Positions 1-9,982 are shown, counted from the first letter of the stretch. The stretch is 64,000 nucleotides of DNA from Pseudomonadota bacterium (GCA_018821785.1 JAHJLI010000066.1:48262-112261), one strand, 5' to 3'. A program made the numbers and translations. The notes: generated by a model not told the origin, from the sequence alone.

Positions 1-5
1 TATAT

Positions 6-82
6 TTAGTACCTTAGAAATTCGTTTCTTGTTTTTTATTAAGGAACTTCTAAGGCACTTATCCCGTTTATCGGGGTTAGAG
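6..82 (+). repeat. Dispersed palindromic repeat, copy A
   Basis: CCTTAGAA...TTCTAAGG stem plus GGCACTTATCCCGTTTATCGGGGTTAG core. Confidence 0.75.
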
Positions 83-199
83 AAAGTCGGTGGGATGGTG
101 GTGGTGCCGTTGAAGATTGCCGGCATAGTCAAAGGAGCTTTTGTGGGCCCGTGCAAGAGAAAACTATTTGTCTTTTTCAACTATATCCTTGAAAGTGAT

Positions 200-1135
200 A
201 TGGCTCTGCCGGAGCTGACAGATATCGATGATCCAGCCGCGCTGGCGGATATTTATTTTCAGGTTTCTGACGATCAGACCGAATACACCAGAGCTCGGGA
301 ATGGCTGCACCACTGGAAGGCACCGGACCAATCAGTGACCCTCTCTTTTGCCAGAGAGGAAGATACGTTGTTTCTGCATTTTCCGGGTATGGCATGTTTC
401 GAAATAGGCAATAACGGTCATCTTGTCACCTGTCATGCCAGGCCTTCTCTCTCATCTGCAACGATTCGTCATCTCCTTTTGGACCAGGTCCTTCCGCGAC
501 TTTTCGCACATTTTTTTTCATGTAGCGTTTTCCATGCCAGTTTCGTGGTTGTTAACGGCAAAGGAATTTGTTTTCTGGCAGATTCTGGTTGGGGTAAATC
601 AACCATTGCTGCCGGCTTGGGCGGAGCAGGCCATACGATCTTGACGGACGATTGCCTCAGTATTGCTGTACGCAATCATCGTATCACTGGTACCCCGGCC
701 TATTGCGGAATCAGACTCTTAGCCGATTCGCTTGAAAAGCTCGGAGGTTCCTTGAAAACTCCACGGGAAACAGTCGCTGAATATACCTCCAAAAAGCGAA
801 TTTCCCTGGCACCCCAGGAAACTTTGGGCTCTTTGGCTTTGGAAGCTCTCCCACTGCAAGCCCTCTTTCTTCTGACCTCGCCGCAAGAAACAAAAGACTG
901 CCATAAACCAGAGATAGTTTCTGTGGGTGGAATTTCAGCCATGAAGGAGCTCCTGAAAAACAGCTTTTGCCTTGATGTTCATGATCAGCAATGGCAACAG
1001 GCTCACTTTCGGCGAGTTTCTGCGGTAGCCGCCAGTGGCCTACCTATCTTCTCTCTGCGTTACCCCAGAAAGTACCAAACCCTTCCCGAAGTTGAAAAAG
1101 TCATCATAAAGACCTTGGATCAACTCTCAAGATAA
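200..1135 (+). CDS. HPr kinase/serine kinase-like protein of a lasso peptide cluster
   Basis: ORF 29..1135; P-loop ADSGWGKST and LTDDCLSI motif; upstream of lasso cyclase. The TTG start at 29 lies inside a dispersed repeat, so Met at 95 or 200 is more likely. Confidence 0.75.
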   Translation: MALPELTDIDDPAALADIYFQVSDDQTEYTRAREWLHHWKAPDQSVTLSFAREEDTLFLHFPGMACFEIGNNGHLVTCHARPSLSSATIRHLLLDQVLPRLFAHFFSCSVFHASFVVVNGKGICFLADSGWGKSTIAAGLGGAGHTILTDDCLSIAVRNHRITGTPAYCGIRLLADSLEKLGGSLKTPRETVAEYTSKKRISLAPQETLGSLALEALPLQALFLLTSPQETKDCHKPEIVSVGGISAMKELLKNSFCLDVHDQQWQQAHFRRVSAVAASGLPIFSLRYPRKYQTLPEVEKVIIKTLDQLSR

Positions 1136-1153
1136 ATAGGTAGAAGAGGTAAA

Positions 1154-3067
1154 ATGAGCGGTATACTCGGAACCATCCAAACTATGGGAAATCGTTTTGA
1201 CCCCAATACATTTAAAGCCATGCTGGATTCGCTTCATCAACGTGGCCCGGATGGGATAGGTCTCTGGCACAACCACATTGTCGGACTTGGTCACCGAATG
1301 CTCCGCACTACCCCTGAAGCGCATTTAGAAAAACTCCCCTGGCACGATGTAGAAACTGAGTGCGTCATTACCTCGGATGCCCGTCTCGACAATCGGCGTG
1401 AACTGATAGGCGCATTGGGAAAACACAATTTTAAAATGGAGAGTATTCCAGACAGCAGTATCATTTTGCGATCCTATCAGAAGTGGGGCAAGAATTGCGT
1501 ACACCACCTCATTGGTGATTTTTCCTTTGCTATCTGGGATATCAACAAACAGCAACTTTTTTGTGCCCGCGACTTTCTTGGGGTAAAACCTTTTTACTAC
1601 TGTTTCCTCAACGGACTGTTTCTGTTCTGTTCAGAAGCGCGGGTTATTGCCAGATACTCCGGTTTGCCGTTCAATATTAACGAACCACGTATCGCCGACT
1701 CTCTCACTCCCCACCTTGAGGGATACGATACAATCTCAACCTTCTATAAAGAGATATTCAAGCTTTCCCCCGCCCATACACTTGTGTTTAAAAACAACCA
1801 TGTTCAAATCAATCGATACTGGCAGCCGGAACCGCAAGAGGCGAATGTTTTTAAGTCCGACGATGAGTACCGCGAGGCACTGACTGAAATCTTGACACGG
1901 GCAGTGGCAGACCGGTGTCGCGGAGAAAAAGCCCCGGCTGTGCTTCTGAGCGGCGGAGTGGATTCTGCGGCGGTTATGGGTATTGCTCAATATTTTTGCA
2001 GAGATATCTCCGGTAATATCGTCCATGGCTACTCAGGCTCCTCGGAAGACATCTCAGGCTGTAAAGAATCGAGAATGATATCAGTACTGAGTGGCAGCGG
2101 AGAGATGAACCATCATCTCTACACACCCAACAACCTGAGCGAGCATCTGGACCCTGTTTTTGATCTTGTCTCGCAACTGCACGAACCATTTGACTTTGGC
2201 ATGATTCTTCACTTTCTGCTTTATCAGCAAGCTGCCAAAAACGGCAGCCGGGTTATGCTCGATGGCGTCGATGGTGATATCGCGGCGTCTCTTCCCTCTA
2301 GTTATCCAACTCATCTTCTGCGACAATTTGCTTTCAAGACAGCCTGGCACGAGATTTTTGCACAAAGCCACAATTTTTTAGCTGGAAAGGTCTCGCCATA
2401 TAAGCAGTTATTGGGCTATTTCCTCTCAGCGTTTACCCCCCAGATCTTGAAAGAATATCGCTGGCGACTCAAACTGCCGGCAATGATGAGAGAATATCTG
2501 GCCGATTCAGTGGCCGCCGAACCATTTGCCGAAAAAGTGGGTTTACAGGACAGGTTGCTGACGTTTGAGAGAACGCATAGGAAACAAGAGCTTTCTTTCC
2601 CTTATGAGGTCTCTCTCAACCGTGTACAACATCCATTCCTGACCGTCGGTCTCGAAAGATACGACAGGGTGGCCTCATTATGCTCCATAGAACCGCGGCA
2701 CCCCCTTCTCGACAAACGAGTAATTGACTTTCATATGGGCTTGCCTTGGAACCAATTTATGCGAGAAGGTTGGTCAAAGTTTCTTCTCCGTCGGGTAGCT
2801 GAACAGTTTGTGCCACGGGAGGTGTGCTGGAGAGTCGGCAAGGAGCATATGGGCTGGCAGTTCACCAAAAAAATGTTGCAGCTCAAACAGGATGCAATTT
2901 ATCAGCAAATTTTATTGCAAGATGATAAGGTTAAGAAAATGATTAAATCGGAATTTACTTCTTGCCGATTAAGAAAAGATGGGGACAATAAAGAATCTCA
3001 ACAAACAGCAATTCATACTGACGTCGCTGGATTAGTTTTATGGCTGAATAACAATCAGGAACTGTAG
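1154..3067 (+). CDS. Asparagine synthetase-like lasso peptide macrolactam synthetase (C protein)
   Basis: 637 aa; N-terminal glutaminase-like domain (MSGILG..., QRGPDG, DARLDNRREL) and synthetase PP-loop LLSGGVDSAAV; directly precedes a lasso precursor. Confidence 0.88.
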   Translation: MSGILGTIQTMGNRFDPNTFKAMLDSLHQRGPDGIGLWHNHIVGLGHRMLRTTPEAHLEKLPWHDVETECVITSDARLDNRRELIGALGKHNFKMESIPDSSIILRSYQKWGKNCVHHLIGDFSFAIWDINKQQLFCARDFLGVKPFYYCFLNGLFLFCSEARVIARYSGLPFNINEPRIADSLTPHLEGYDTISTFYKEIFKLSPAHTLVFKNNHVQINRYWQPEPQEANVFKSDDEYREALTEILTRAVADRCRGEKAPAVLLSGGVDSAAVMGIAQYFCRDISGNIVHGYSGSSEDISGCKESRMISVLSGSGEMNHHLYTPNNLSEHLDPVFDLVSQLHEPFDFGMILHFLLYQQAAKNGSRVMLDGVDGDIAASLPSSYPTHLLRQFAFKTAWHEIFAQSHNFLAGKVSPYKQLLGYFLSAFTPQILKEYRWRLKLPAMMREYLADSVAAEPFAEKVGLQDRLLTFERTHRKQELSFPYEVSLNRVQHPFLTVGLERYDRVASLCSIEPRHPLLDKRVIDFHMGLPWNQFMREGWSKFLLRRVAEQFVPREVCWRVGKEHMGWQFTKKMLQLKQDAIYQQILLQDDKVKKMIKSEFTSCRLRKDGDNKESQQTAIHTDVAGLVLWLNNNQEL

Positions 3068-3265
3068 ATGAAACAGCACCAAAAATATCAGGACAATGTC
3101 CTTAGCATTCTCAAGAAAAAAATCTACAGCAAGCCGGTTTTGACAGTATTGGGGGAGGTTTCCGAGTTGACGACAGGTGGCAGCACGCAGGCCTCAGAAT
3201 TGAGCAACAATGGTGAATGCAAAAAAAACGTTGGCAATGGCCACAATAACACCCCCCGCTGCTAA
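3068..3265 (+). CDS. Lasso peptide precursor
   Basis: 65 aa; leader matches YxxPxLxxxGxxxxxTx exactly (YSKPVLTVLGEVSELTT), then core GGSTQASELSNNGECKKNVGNGHNNTPRC with Gly1 and Glu8 (8-residue ring). Start abuts the cyclase stop. Confidence 0.88.
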   Translation: MKQHQKYQDNVLSILKKKIYSKPVLTVLGEVSELTTGGSTQASELSNNGECKKNVGNGHNNTPRC

Positions 3266-3275
3266 AGCAAAACCA

Positions 3276-3340
3276 AGGGGTCAGGTCTCAACTCTTGACA
3301 TTCGAGCAACTAAACATGTCAAGTGTTGAGACCTGACCCT
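3276..3340. repeat. Inverted repeat (REP/RAYT-like hairpin) between precursor and RRE gene
   Basis: AGGGGTCAGGTCTCAACTCTTGACA / TGTCAAGTGTTGAGACCTGACCCT, about 24-bp arms with one mismatch. Confidence 0.8.
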
Positions 3341-3369
3341 CTCACTGCACATGACCCTCTCACTGCACA
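3334..3369. repeat. 18-bp tandem duplication (TGACCCTCTCACTGCACA x2)
   Basis: Directly visible; the first copy overlaps the right arm of the hairpin. Confidence 0.9.
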
Positions 3370-3379
3370 AAGAGAAGTT

Positions 3380-3703
3380 ATGGTTGAAACTGATTTATCG
3401 GCAATGATTGATACAAAAATCGATACGTTGATCTTCCGCAGATCACCCGCCAGTATTTCTACCATACTTGAAGGAGAAACAGTTATTCTTGATATAGAAT
3501 CAGGCGTATACAGCGGTCTCAATGAAGTAGGTACGTCAGTGTGGAACCTTCTGGAAAATCAGGTAACTTTTGCCGAGATACGAGAAACAATTTTAGCAGA
3601 ATTTGATGTTGCCTTAGAGGAGTGCTCAGAAAATCTGGTATCTTTTTTAAAGGAACTCGAACAGAATAAACTGATAGAGGTAAGGGTTGGTACGAATACG
3701 TAA
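3380..3703 (+). CDS. PqqD-like RRE protein (lasso B1)
   Basis: PqqD-like VILDIESGVYSGLNEVGTSVWNLLE ... EFDVALEECSENLVSFLKELEQNKLIEV. ORF opens at 3323; Met at 3380 preferred. Confidence 0.85.
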   Translation: MVETDLSAMIDTKIDTLIFRRSPASISTILEGETVILDIESGVYSGLNEVGTSVWNLLENQVTFAEIRETILAEFDVALEECSENLVSFLKELEQNKLIEVRVGTNT

Positions 3704-4124
3704 GTTCTTCTGTTTACCTGCAGAAGAAAAAGTAATTTTTCTTCGAGCTCTATTTCTTCTTGTTTATGTTCGATTTTCCTTACAATTCAAACAATTTAAA
3801 AACGTTGTCAAAGATGTTTCCAATAAAGCAGCGTCGCAAAATTCTGTTCAAAAAAACAGCATCCTGCCTTCTAGAGTCGCCCACCTGTTAAATGCTGCCG
3901 GAAATACTATCCCTTACACAACCTGTCTCCCAAGAGCTTTAGCGGGTTCAATTTTATTGAGCTCACTGGGGTATCAAACCAAGCTACACATCGGTGTAAC
4001 CAGAAAAGACGGCAGTATGCTAGAGGCACATGCATGGTTAACTCTTAATGGCAGTGTCATTGTCGGCTACCGTTCGGATCTGGATTGCTACCAGCAATTT
4101 AATCAGGATACAGGAGGAAGCTGA
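3687..4124 (+). CDS. Transglutaminase-like lasso leader peptidase (B2)
   Basis: TCLPRALAGSILLSSLGYQTKLHIGV ... LEAHAWLTLNG: Cys/His of the B2 family; overlaps the RRE ORF. Confidence 0.85.
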   Translation: MVRIRKFFCLPAEEKVIFLRALFLLVYVRFSLQFKQFKNVVKDVSNKAASQNSVQKNSILPSRVAHLLNAAGNTIPYTTCLPRALAGSILLSSLGYQTKLHIGVTRKDGSMLEAHAWLTLNGSVIVGYRSDLDCYQQFNQDTGGS

Positions 4125-4148
4125 TTTACCTATTCTTTTTCTCATGAA

Positions 4149-5546
4149 GTGGCCTTAATTTTACGGCATATGAGTGATAATGCAGAGAGCTACAACATGG
4201 ACCATCGATCATCTACAACAGCTAATCATTTGCAAGACACCGCAATGCTTATCTTTAGCGCAGCTATCAAGGCGGTCGATCCGGAGGAATGCGTCAATCG
4301 CTGGTTGCGGCTCAACAATACTGATCTGCTGATAGGCCAGGATGCTTATCCTCTTGCTGCCAACGGCAAGCTGTATCTGATAGGGATCGGTAAGGCAGCT
4401 GCGGCCATGGCCCACGCCACCGAAACGCTGTTTGGCGACCGCATCAATGATGGGGTGATTATTACCAAATACGGCCACGGCATGGCCTTGAAGCATTGCC
4501 GACTGCTTGAGGCTGGGCATCCTGTCCCGGATGATAATGGGGTTGAGGCCACCACCGCCCTCCTTGACCTCGTCGCTACCGCGACCCGCGACGACCTCAT
4601 TCTTTGTCTTATCTCAGGAGGCGGATCCGCCCTTTGTCCAGCCCCCGCAGCCGGTATTACCCTGGCCGACAAGCAGGCCACCACCCGGCAGCTTCTCGCT
4701 TCCGGGGCGACAATCCACGAAATCAACACCATCCGCAAACACCTGTCGCGCATCAAAGGCGGACGACTGACCCGAGCTACAAATGGGGCTCGTCTTGTCT
4801 CGCTGATCCTTTCCGACGTCATCGGCAACGACCTGGATATCATTGCCTCCGGGATAACCGCGCCTGACCCTTCCACCTTTGGCGATTGCCTGGCCATTCT
4901 CGGCCATTATCAGCTGCTCGACATGATTCCCGAGGCCGTCAAGCACCATCTTAAAGCAGGCACAGAAGGTCTGCAGGAGGAGACACCGAAGCCGGGAGAT
5001 CCGGTTTTCGTAAAGATTCGCAACTACATGGTCGGCTCTATCGCCGACGCCCTTGCCGCAGCCGCCGTCAAAGCTGAAGAGCTTGGTTTCCACCCACTGA
5101 TACTCACCTCCACCCTTCAGGGTGAGGCGCGGGAGGCTGCCAAGGTGTTGGCCGGCATTGCCATAGAGTCTCGCAGGTCTGGACAACCGGTCCCGCCACC
5201 CACCTGCATGCTGGCCGGCGGCGAAACCACTGTCACACTTCGCGGCCAGGGACTTGGCGGCCGGAACATGGAATTTGCTCTGGCCGGGGCAATGGCACTT
5301 GCCGGTACACGCGACACCCTGCTCCTCTCTGCCGGTACGGACGGCACAGATGGTCCAACCGATGCGGCCGGTGCCTTTGCCGACGGCACGACGGCTACAC
5401 GGGCTGGGGCTTTGAAAATGTCGCTTACCCAGCACCTGGCCGACAACAATTCCTATAGATTTTTTCTGCCGCTAGGCGATCTTTTTATTACCGGCCCGAC
5501 CCGCACCAACGTCATGGATATTGTGATCTTTCTGATTGATGTCTGA
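4149..5546 (+). CDS. Glycerate 2-kinase, MOFRL family
   Basis: GIGKAAAAMAHA, GHPVPDDNG, LISGGGSALCPAP, LAGGETTVTLRGQGLGGRNMEFAL, SAGTDGTDGPTDAAGA. Start may be 4170 or 4197. Confidence 0.88.
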   Translation: MALILRHMSDNAESYNMDHRSSTTANHLQDTAMLIFSAAIKAVDPEECVNRWLRLNNTDLLIGQDAYPLAANGKLYLIGIGKAAAAMAHATETLFGDRINDGVIITKYGHGMALKHCRLLEAGHPVPDDNGVEATTALLDLVATATRDDLILCLISGGGSALCPAPAAGITLADKQATTRQLLASGATIHEINTIRKHLSRIKGGRLTRATNGARLVSLILSDVIGNDLDIIASGITAPDPSTFGDCLAILGHYQLLDMIPEAVKHHLKAGTEGLQEETPKPGDPVFVKIRNYMVGSIADALAAAAVKAEELGFHPLILTSTLQGEAREAAKVLAGIAIESRRSGQPVPPPTCMLAGGETTVTLRGQGLGGRNMEFALAGAMALAGTRDTLLLSAGTDGTDGPTDAAGAFADGTTATRAGALKMSLTQHLADNNSYRFFLPLGDLFITGPTRTNVMDIVIFLIDV

Positions 5547-5591
5547 ACCTGATGACCTGGTAAAATACTCAAGAAAAGAAAGGTATACAAG

Positions 5592-5726
5592 ATGTCCTAT
5601 TATCAGGCCCCCGAGGAGATTCTTGATGATCCGGCCGAAGCAGCAAAGCTGGCAAAGCAGGCCTACGAGACCGCTTTGCGCAGTGCCGCAGACAAAGATC
5701 GAAAAAAATCTTCTTGCCTTAAATAA
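5592..5726 (+). CDS. Small hypothetical protein (44 aa)
   Basis: MSYYQAPEEILDDPAEAAKLAKQAYETALRSAADKDRKKSSCLK; below the ORF-track length cutoff; weak evidence. Confidence 0.35.
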   Translation: MSYYQAPEEILDDPAEAAKLAKQAYETALRSAADKDRKKSSCLK

Positions 5727-5862
5727 CTTTTTGGATCTGAAGTTTTATGCAAATTAACTTTCCCACCAACATGCCCCGGAGGATGACTTTGCGGGTGGAT
5801 GGTTGTTGTAAATACGGGAAGTGTCCCAGTTTATAATAATCTAGCTAATGGCCAAGCACAAG

Positions 5863-5890
5863 AGGCAAGTCCAATTTATTGGCCTTGCCT
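5863..5890. terminator. Hairpin downstream of the PEP-CTERM gene
   Basis: AGGCAAGTCCAATTTATTGGCCTTGCCT dyad, 3' of the minus-strand gene ending at 5919; no clear T-run. Confidence 0.45.
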
Positions 5891-5918
5891 TGGTGAGTCT
5901 ATTCTATTGTAAGAGATA

Positions 5919-6584
5919 TCAGGCTTTCTTTTTCCTTCGTACCGCAACAATACCTGCTAAACCAACTCCCATGAGAAGCATAGTTGCAGGTTCTGGAACA
6001 GGGCCCGGGGCTACCAAACCCTGGTATCGCGTTCCAGAGTCTGTTTTCCCAGGGCTGATCCAGTAGAAATCGGAGACATTATAGGTATTGGTGCTAAGAG
6101 TACTTAGCATGGTATTGTATAAATTTGTTACGTTAGAAGAACTCTTCACAGTGTCAAGCCGGTACACATCGTCTCCCTCCACCACGGTCCAGATGGCCGC
6201 CTGAAGGGCTACAGCCTGATCCCCCTGCCCCCCAATGCCATAGTTATGAAGCAACCATGCCACCTTTCCAGCATTGGATACCGCTTGGCCGTCAATTTTC
6301 CCTGCACGATCCACAACTGTGTTATTATATTGACTATTTACATAGACATCGGTAAACAGATCGACACAGTAGAGGTAGGCTAGGTTGACTCCGTCGAGAG
6401 TCGAATTACTTACCGACCCACCGCCTTCCATGATTGCCACTGGATCCCAGCTTCCATTGTCGTTTTGATCAACAAGGGAATAAATCGGCGACGAGTACGG
6501 ACTTCCCACATATAACAAAGATGCCTGGGAACCTGTCGCAACCAACAACACCAAACATACGGCATAAAAACACGTTTTTTTCAT
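5919..6584 (-). CDS. PEP-CTERM sorting domain protein
   Basis: N-terminal signal peptide; C-terminus VPEPATMLLMGVGLAGIVAVRRKKKA. Confidence 0.9.
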   Translation of the reverse strand: MKKTCFYAVCLVLLVATGSQASLLYVGSPYSSPIYSLVDQNDNGSWDPVAIMEGGGSVSNSTLDGVNLAYLYCVDLFTDVYVNSQYNNTVVDRAGKIDGQAVSNAGKVAWLLHNYGIGGQGDQAVALQAAIWTVVEGDDVYRLDTVKSSSNVTNLYNTMLSTLSTNTYNVSDFYWISPGKTDSGTRYQGLVAPGPVPEPATMLLMGVGLAGIVAVRRKKKA

Positions 6585-7194
6585 TTCGATTGCCTCAGAT
6601 TATTTAATAACAGTCTCAGAAAAACAAAAAGGAGATATCTTCTATTTGGTTTTTACAGTGCTCCTTATTTTTTGTAGAGCAAAGTAATTAATTTCAATCT
6701 TAAAATCCGTAATTCTCTAAATTCTTACTTCTAAATCTCACTGCATTATTTGTACCAACCGAATCCATTTAGTTAGCAATCATCATTTTTTTCATAATGT
6801 TCTTAATGATTTTATCCAAGCCACCTTTGTCTTTCTACAAAATTACTCTTATTTTTCAAGTTGTTACCAACACATTCGCAAAAATTATTAATTTTCAATT
6901 TCATATTGGGAAGTGCTCTTACAATTTTGACTTACGGTTTTGAAAACATAATTCCAAAATTGTAAGACCAAAAAATTGAGAATGGTTACCAAAAATAATG
7001 TTCCGTAAAAACGGTCTGATTCTTTTCGGTTTTCCGGAGCTGGCCATATGCCTCGGCTTCTGAGAACAAGGAGGAAAAGCTGCAGCGCCATTTTGCATGG
7101 GGGGGGGAAGTGGAGACAATACAAGAAACACAGCTGTGCAGCGGCCCTTGACGGTACCACCGCACATTATAAATATATCTATAATATTAATCGG

Positions 7195-8025
7195 CTACAA
7201 ATTCGATTCAGCCGACAACATGCTCCACGGAATGACCTTATTGCGACCTGTCTGTTTGGCGTGGTACAGAGCCTTGTCGGCGCGATCAGCAAGATCTTCG
7301 AGGGAGTCATTATCCTGGTATTGGGCGAGGCCGATGGAGATTGTCATCGAAAATGGCAGGTCGGGGTTCAGTTCGGTTTGAATGCCGAGCCTGATCCGTT
7401 CGGAAAAATTGATGGCAGCCGACTCATCGGTCGCCCTGAGGAGGATGATAAATTCTTCACCACCCCAGCGGACTATGGTGTCATAGGGGCGGCATTGCTT
7501 CTCCAGATACCTGCTCGTTTCCTGCAAGGCAATATCTCCGAAATGATGGCCGTGGTTGTCGTTGACCCTTTTGAAATGATCAAGATCGAGGAACAACAGG
7601 GTCAGCGCCTCCCGCCGGCGCAGGCTGCGGGCACATTCATCATGAAATATATGCGCGAAATAGCGACGATTCTTTAAACCGGTAAGTGGGTCGTGGATGG
7701 ACATTTCCTTGAGTTGCATGACCATTTCTTTTATTTTGTTTTCCTTGTCGTTCCTGATGGTACCAAGGATGCCAAAAACAACACCGAACAGGAGTGGGTG
7801 GGCAAGAAACAACCACTGCATCGGACTGCCCAGGACTTCGCCCATCAACCCTTCAAGGCTTTTCGAACCAAGGAAATGCACATGCAGCAGGATCGTGACA
7901 AGAGGAATCGGCAGGCCCCACAGAATCCCAAACCAGATATAAATATTTTCACCAAGGTTATAACTGAAAGGCTGCCGCACAGCAGCGCCGAACTCCTTGA
8001 TCTGTTTTGGTATGTTGATTAACAT
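7195..8025 (-). CDS. Diguanylate cyclase (GGDEF domain; GGEEF) with N-terminal membrane segment
   Basis: DPLTGLKNRRYF, LFLDLDHFKRVNDNHGHHFGD, RWGGEEFIILL. Confidence 0.92.
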   Translation of the reverse strand: MLINIPKQIKEFGAAVRQPFSYNLGENIYIWFGILWGLPIPLVTILLHVHFLGSKSLEGLMGEVLGSPMQWLFLAHPLLFGVVFGILGTIRNDKENKIKEMVMQLKEMSIHDPLTGLKNRRYFAHIFHDECARSLRRREALTLLFLDLDHFKRVNDNHGHHFGDIALQETSRYLEKQCRPYDTIVRWGGEEFIILLRATDESAAINFSERIRLGIQTELNPDLPFSMTISIGLAQYQDNDSLEDLADRADKALYHAKQTGRNKVIPWSMLSAESNL

Positions 8026-8041
8026 GCCCTGTTTACCAGTG

Positions 8042-8070
8042 AAGGTCCTTTTCCAGTTTATCGGGGTTTA
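8042..8070 (+). repeat. Dispersed repeat, partial copy B
   Basis: AAGGTCCTTTTCCAGTTTATCGGGGTTTA. Confidence 0.6.
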
Positions 8071-8331
8071 AAATGATGATACCTGATGATACCTAATGAA
8101 TGGGTAGCCGTCACTGGGAATTTTCCTCCCTCATTGTGCAGCAGCGCATTCCCCCGGCAATCCCTTGTCGACGGCAGCCATCATTCATAAAGGTGGCCTG
8201 GTTGATCATCCCAGAATAATTATAAGAAACCTTCTTCCCTGCGGTTTTTCGGTGACAAAAGATGCCACTGCGCTATGATGATCCAAGTTGACTTTTTCCT
8301 CTATCATCTCTCAGAAAGGAAAGGTGCAGGC

Positions 8332-9972
8332 ATGATTATCGGGATTGATGTCGGCGGGACCCATGCCGATGGTGTGCTGCTTGATGGCGACAAACTCCTG
8401 GGAAAACACAAGGTAAGTGTCGACCAGCAGCAGCTCAGCGATGTCATCATAACCCTGCTGCAACACCTGGTTCCGGGCGACCGCAGCAAACTGACGCGCA
8501 TTCACCTGAGTAGCACCCTCTGCACCAACGCCATTGTTACCGGCTCGCTTGAGCCCGTCGGCATGTTGATCCAGGCTGGGCCAGGAATGAACCCCGACTT
8601 CTTCGCCAGAAGCTGCTCGACCTGGTTTCTTGATGGGGCCATCGACCACCGCGGCCAGATCCTCCGTGACCCTGATCCGGCAAAAATCGACGCCGCAGCT
8701 GTAGCCATGCTCCAGGAGGGTATCAACTCCATTGGTATCGTCACCAAGTTTTCCCATCGCAACAACCGCCATGAACTGCAGGTGGCCGAGCGACTGGCCG
8801 GACATTTTGCCCATGTCAGCATGGGCCACCGCATCTCCGGTCTGCCCAATTTCCCGCGTCGGGTGTACTCAACCTGGCTGAACGGCGCGCTGTCATCACA
8901 GTTCAACCTTTTCAAGAATGCCCTGGAACAGGGCCTCAGACATCTGGGCATCACCTGCCCCTGCCATGTCCTGAAGGCCGACGGCGGCACCATCCCCTTC
9001 TCCAGGGCCTGTGAATTCCCGTGTGAAAGCGTGCACTCCGGTCCCTCAGCAAGCGTCATGGGCTGCCTTGCCTTAAGCTCCCAAACCGATGATGCCGTGC
9101 TCCTCGATATCGGTGGCACCACCACCGATATCGCCCTGCTGGTCGACGGCGCCCCCCTGCTCGAACCTTACGGCGTCAACGTTGCCGGCCGTCCCACCCT
9201 GATCCGGGCGCTGAAAACAACAAGCATTGGGCTCGGCGGCGACAGCCGGGTCGCCTGGCACAACGGCACATTTCGTATCGGCCCCGAACGTCAGGGTACC
9301 TCGATGGCAGAAGGCGGATCGGCGCCAACACCAACCGATGCCATGGTGGTTCTCGGCAAACTCTCCATCGGCTCACAGCAAAAGGCGGGGATGGCCATGC
9401 TGGCACTCTGCCCCAGGGAAGCCCCGGAGTACACGGCAACCCTTCTGCTCGAGTCCTTCGCCCAGCATATCAGACTGGCTGTCGAAACGATGATCGAAGA
9501 GGTTTTCGCAAGGCCCGTGTATACCGTCGCCGCACTGCTCCATCGACGCCGCATACAACCCCGGCAGATCGTTGCTATTGGCGGACCGGCAGAAGCACTT
9601 CAACCGTTTCTTAGCGAGTCCTTGTTTCTTCCCTGCACTGTTCCCGCCAATTACGAGGTTGCCAACGCCATCGGTGCCGCTCGCGCCCGGTTGACCGTGC
9701 AGGCAACCCTGTATGCCGACACTGGCGACGGACGACTGAGCATCCCGGAAATCTCCTGTCTGGAAAAAATCGCATCCCGATTCACCATGCCCGACGCCGA
9801 AAAACGCCTTAAGGATGCAATAGATACAATGGTTGCTGAGATGGGCATGAAAACCTGCCCGGAAATTGATTTTCTCGAACGCCTGGAAATGAATGTGGTT
9901 CGTGGCTTTTCAACATCCGGAAAAATCCTGACTCTCAAGGCCCAGATCAGGCCCGGACTTACCACCATCTGA
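8332..9972 (+). CDS. Hydantoinase/oxoprolinase family protein
   Basis: MIIGIDVGGTHADGVLL, HSGPSASVMG, LLDIGGTTTDIALL, IGLGGDS. ORF opens at 8275. Confidence 0.88.
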   Translation: MIIGIDVGGTHADGVLLDGDKLLGKHKVSVDQQQLSDVIITLLQHLVPGDRSKLTRIHLSSTLCTNAIVTGSLEPVGMLIQAGPGMNPDFFARSCSTWFLDGAIDHRGQILRDPDPAKIDAAAVAMLQEGINSIGIVTKFSHRNNRHELQVAERLAGHFAHVSMGHRISGLPNFPRRVYSTWLNGALSSQFNLFKNALEQGLRHLGITCPCHVLKADGGTIPFSRACEFPCESVHSGPSASVMGCLALSSQTDDAVLLDIGGTTTDIALLVDGAPLLEPYGVNVAGRPTLIRALKTTSIGLGGDSRVAWHNGTFRIGPERQGTSMAEGGSAPTPTDAMVVLGKLSIGSQQKAGMAMLALCPREAPEYTATLLLESFAQHIRLAVETMIEEVFARPVYTVAALLHRRRIQPRQIVAIGGPAEALQPFLSESLFLPCTVPANYEVANAIGAARARLTVQATLYADTGDGRLSIPEISCLEKIASRFTMPDAEKRLKDAIDTMVAEMGMKTCPEIDFLERLEMNVVRGFSTSGKILTLKAQIRPGLTTI

Positions 9973-9982
9973 GGAAATATCC

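Noticed and set aside
4614-5435. 273-aa antisense ORF over glycerate kinase
   Set aside because: Shadow ORF opposite a clear family member; no recognisable domain.
7048-7677. 209-aa plus-strand ORF opposite the diguanylate cyclase
   Set aside because: Shadow of the GGDEF gene; crosses a G-run and has no recognisable domain.
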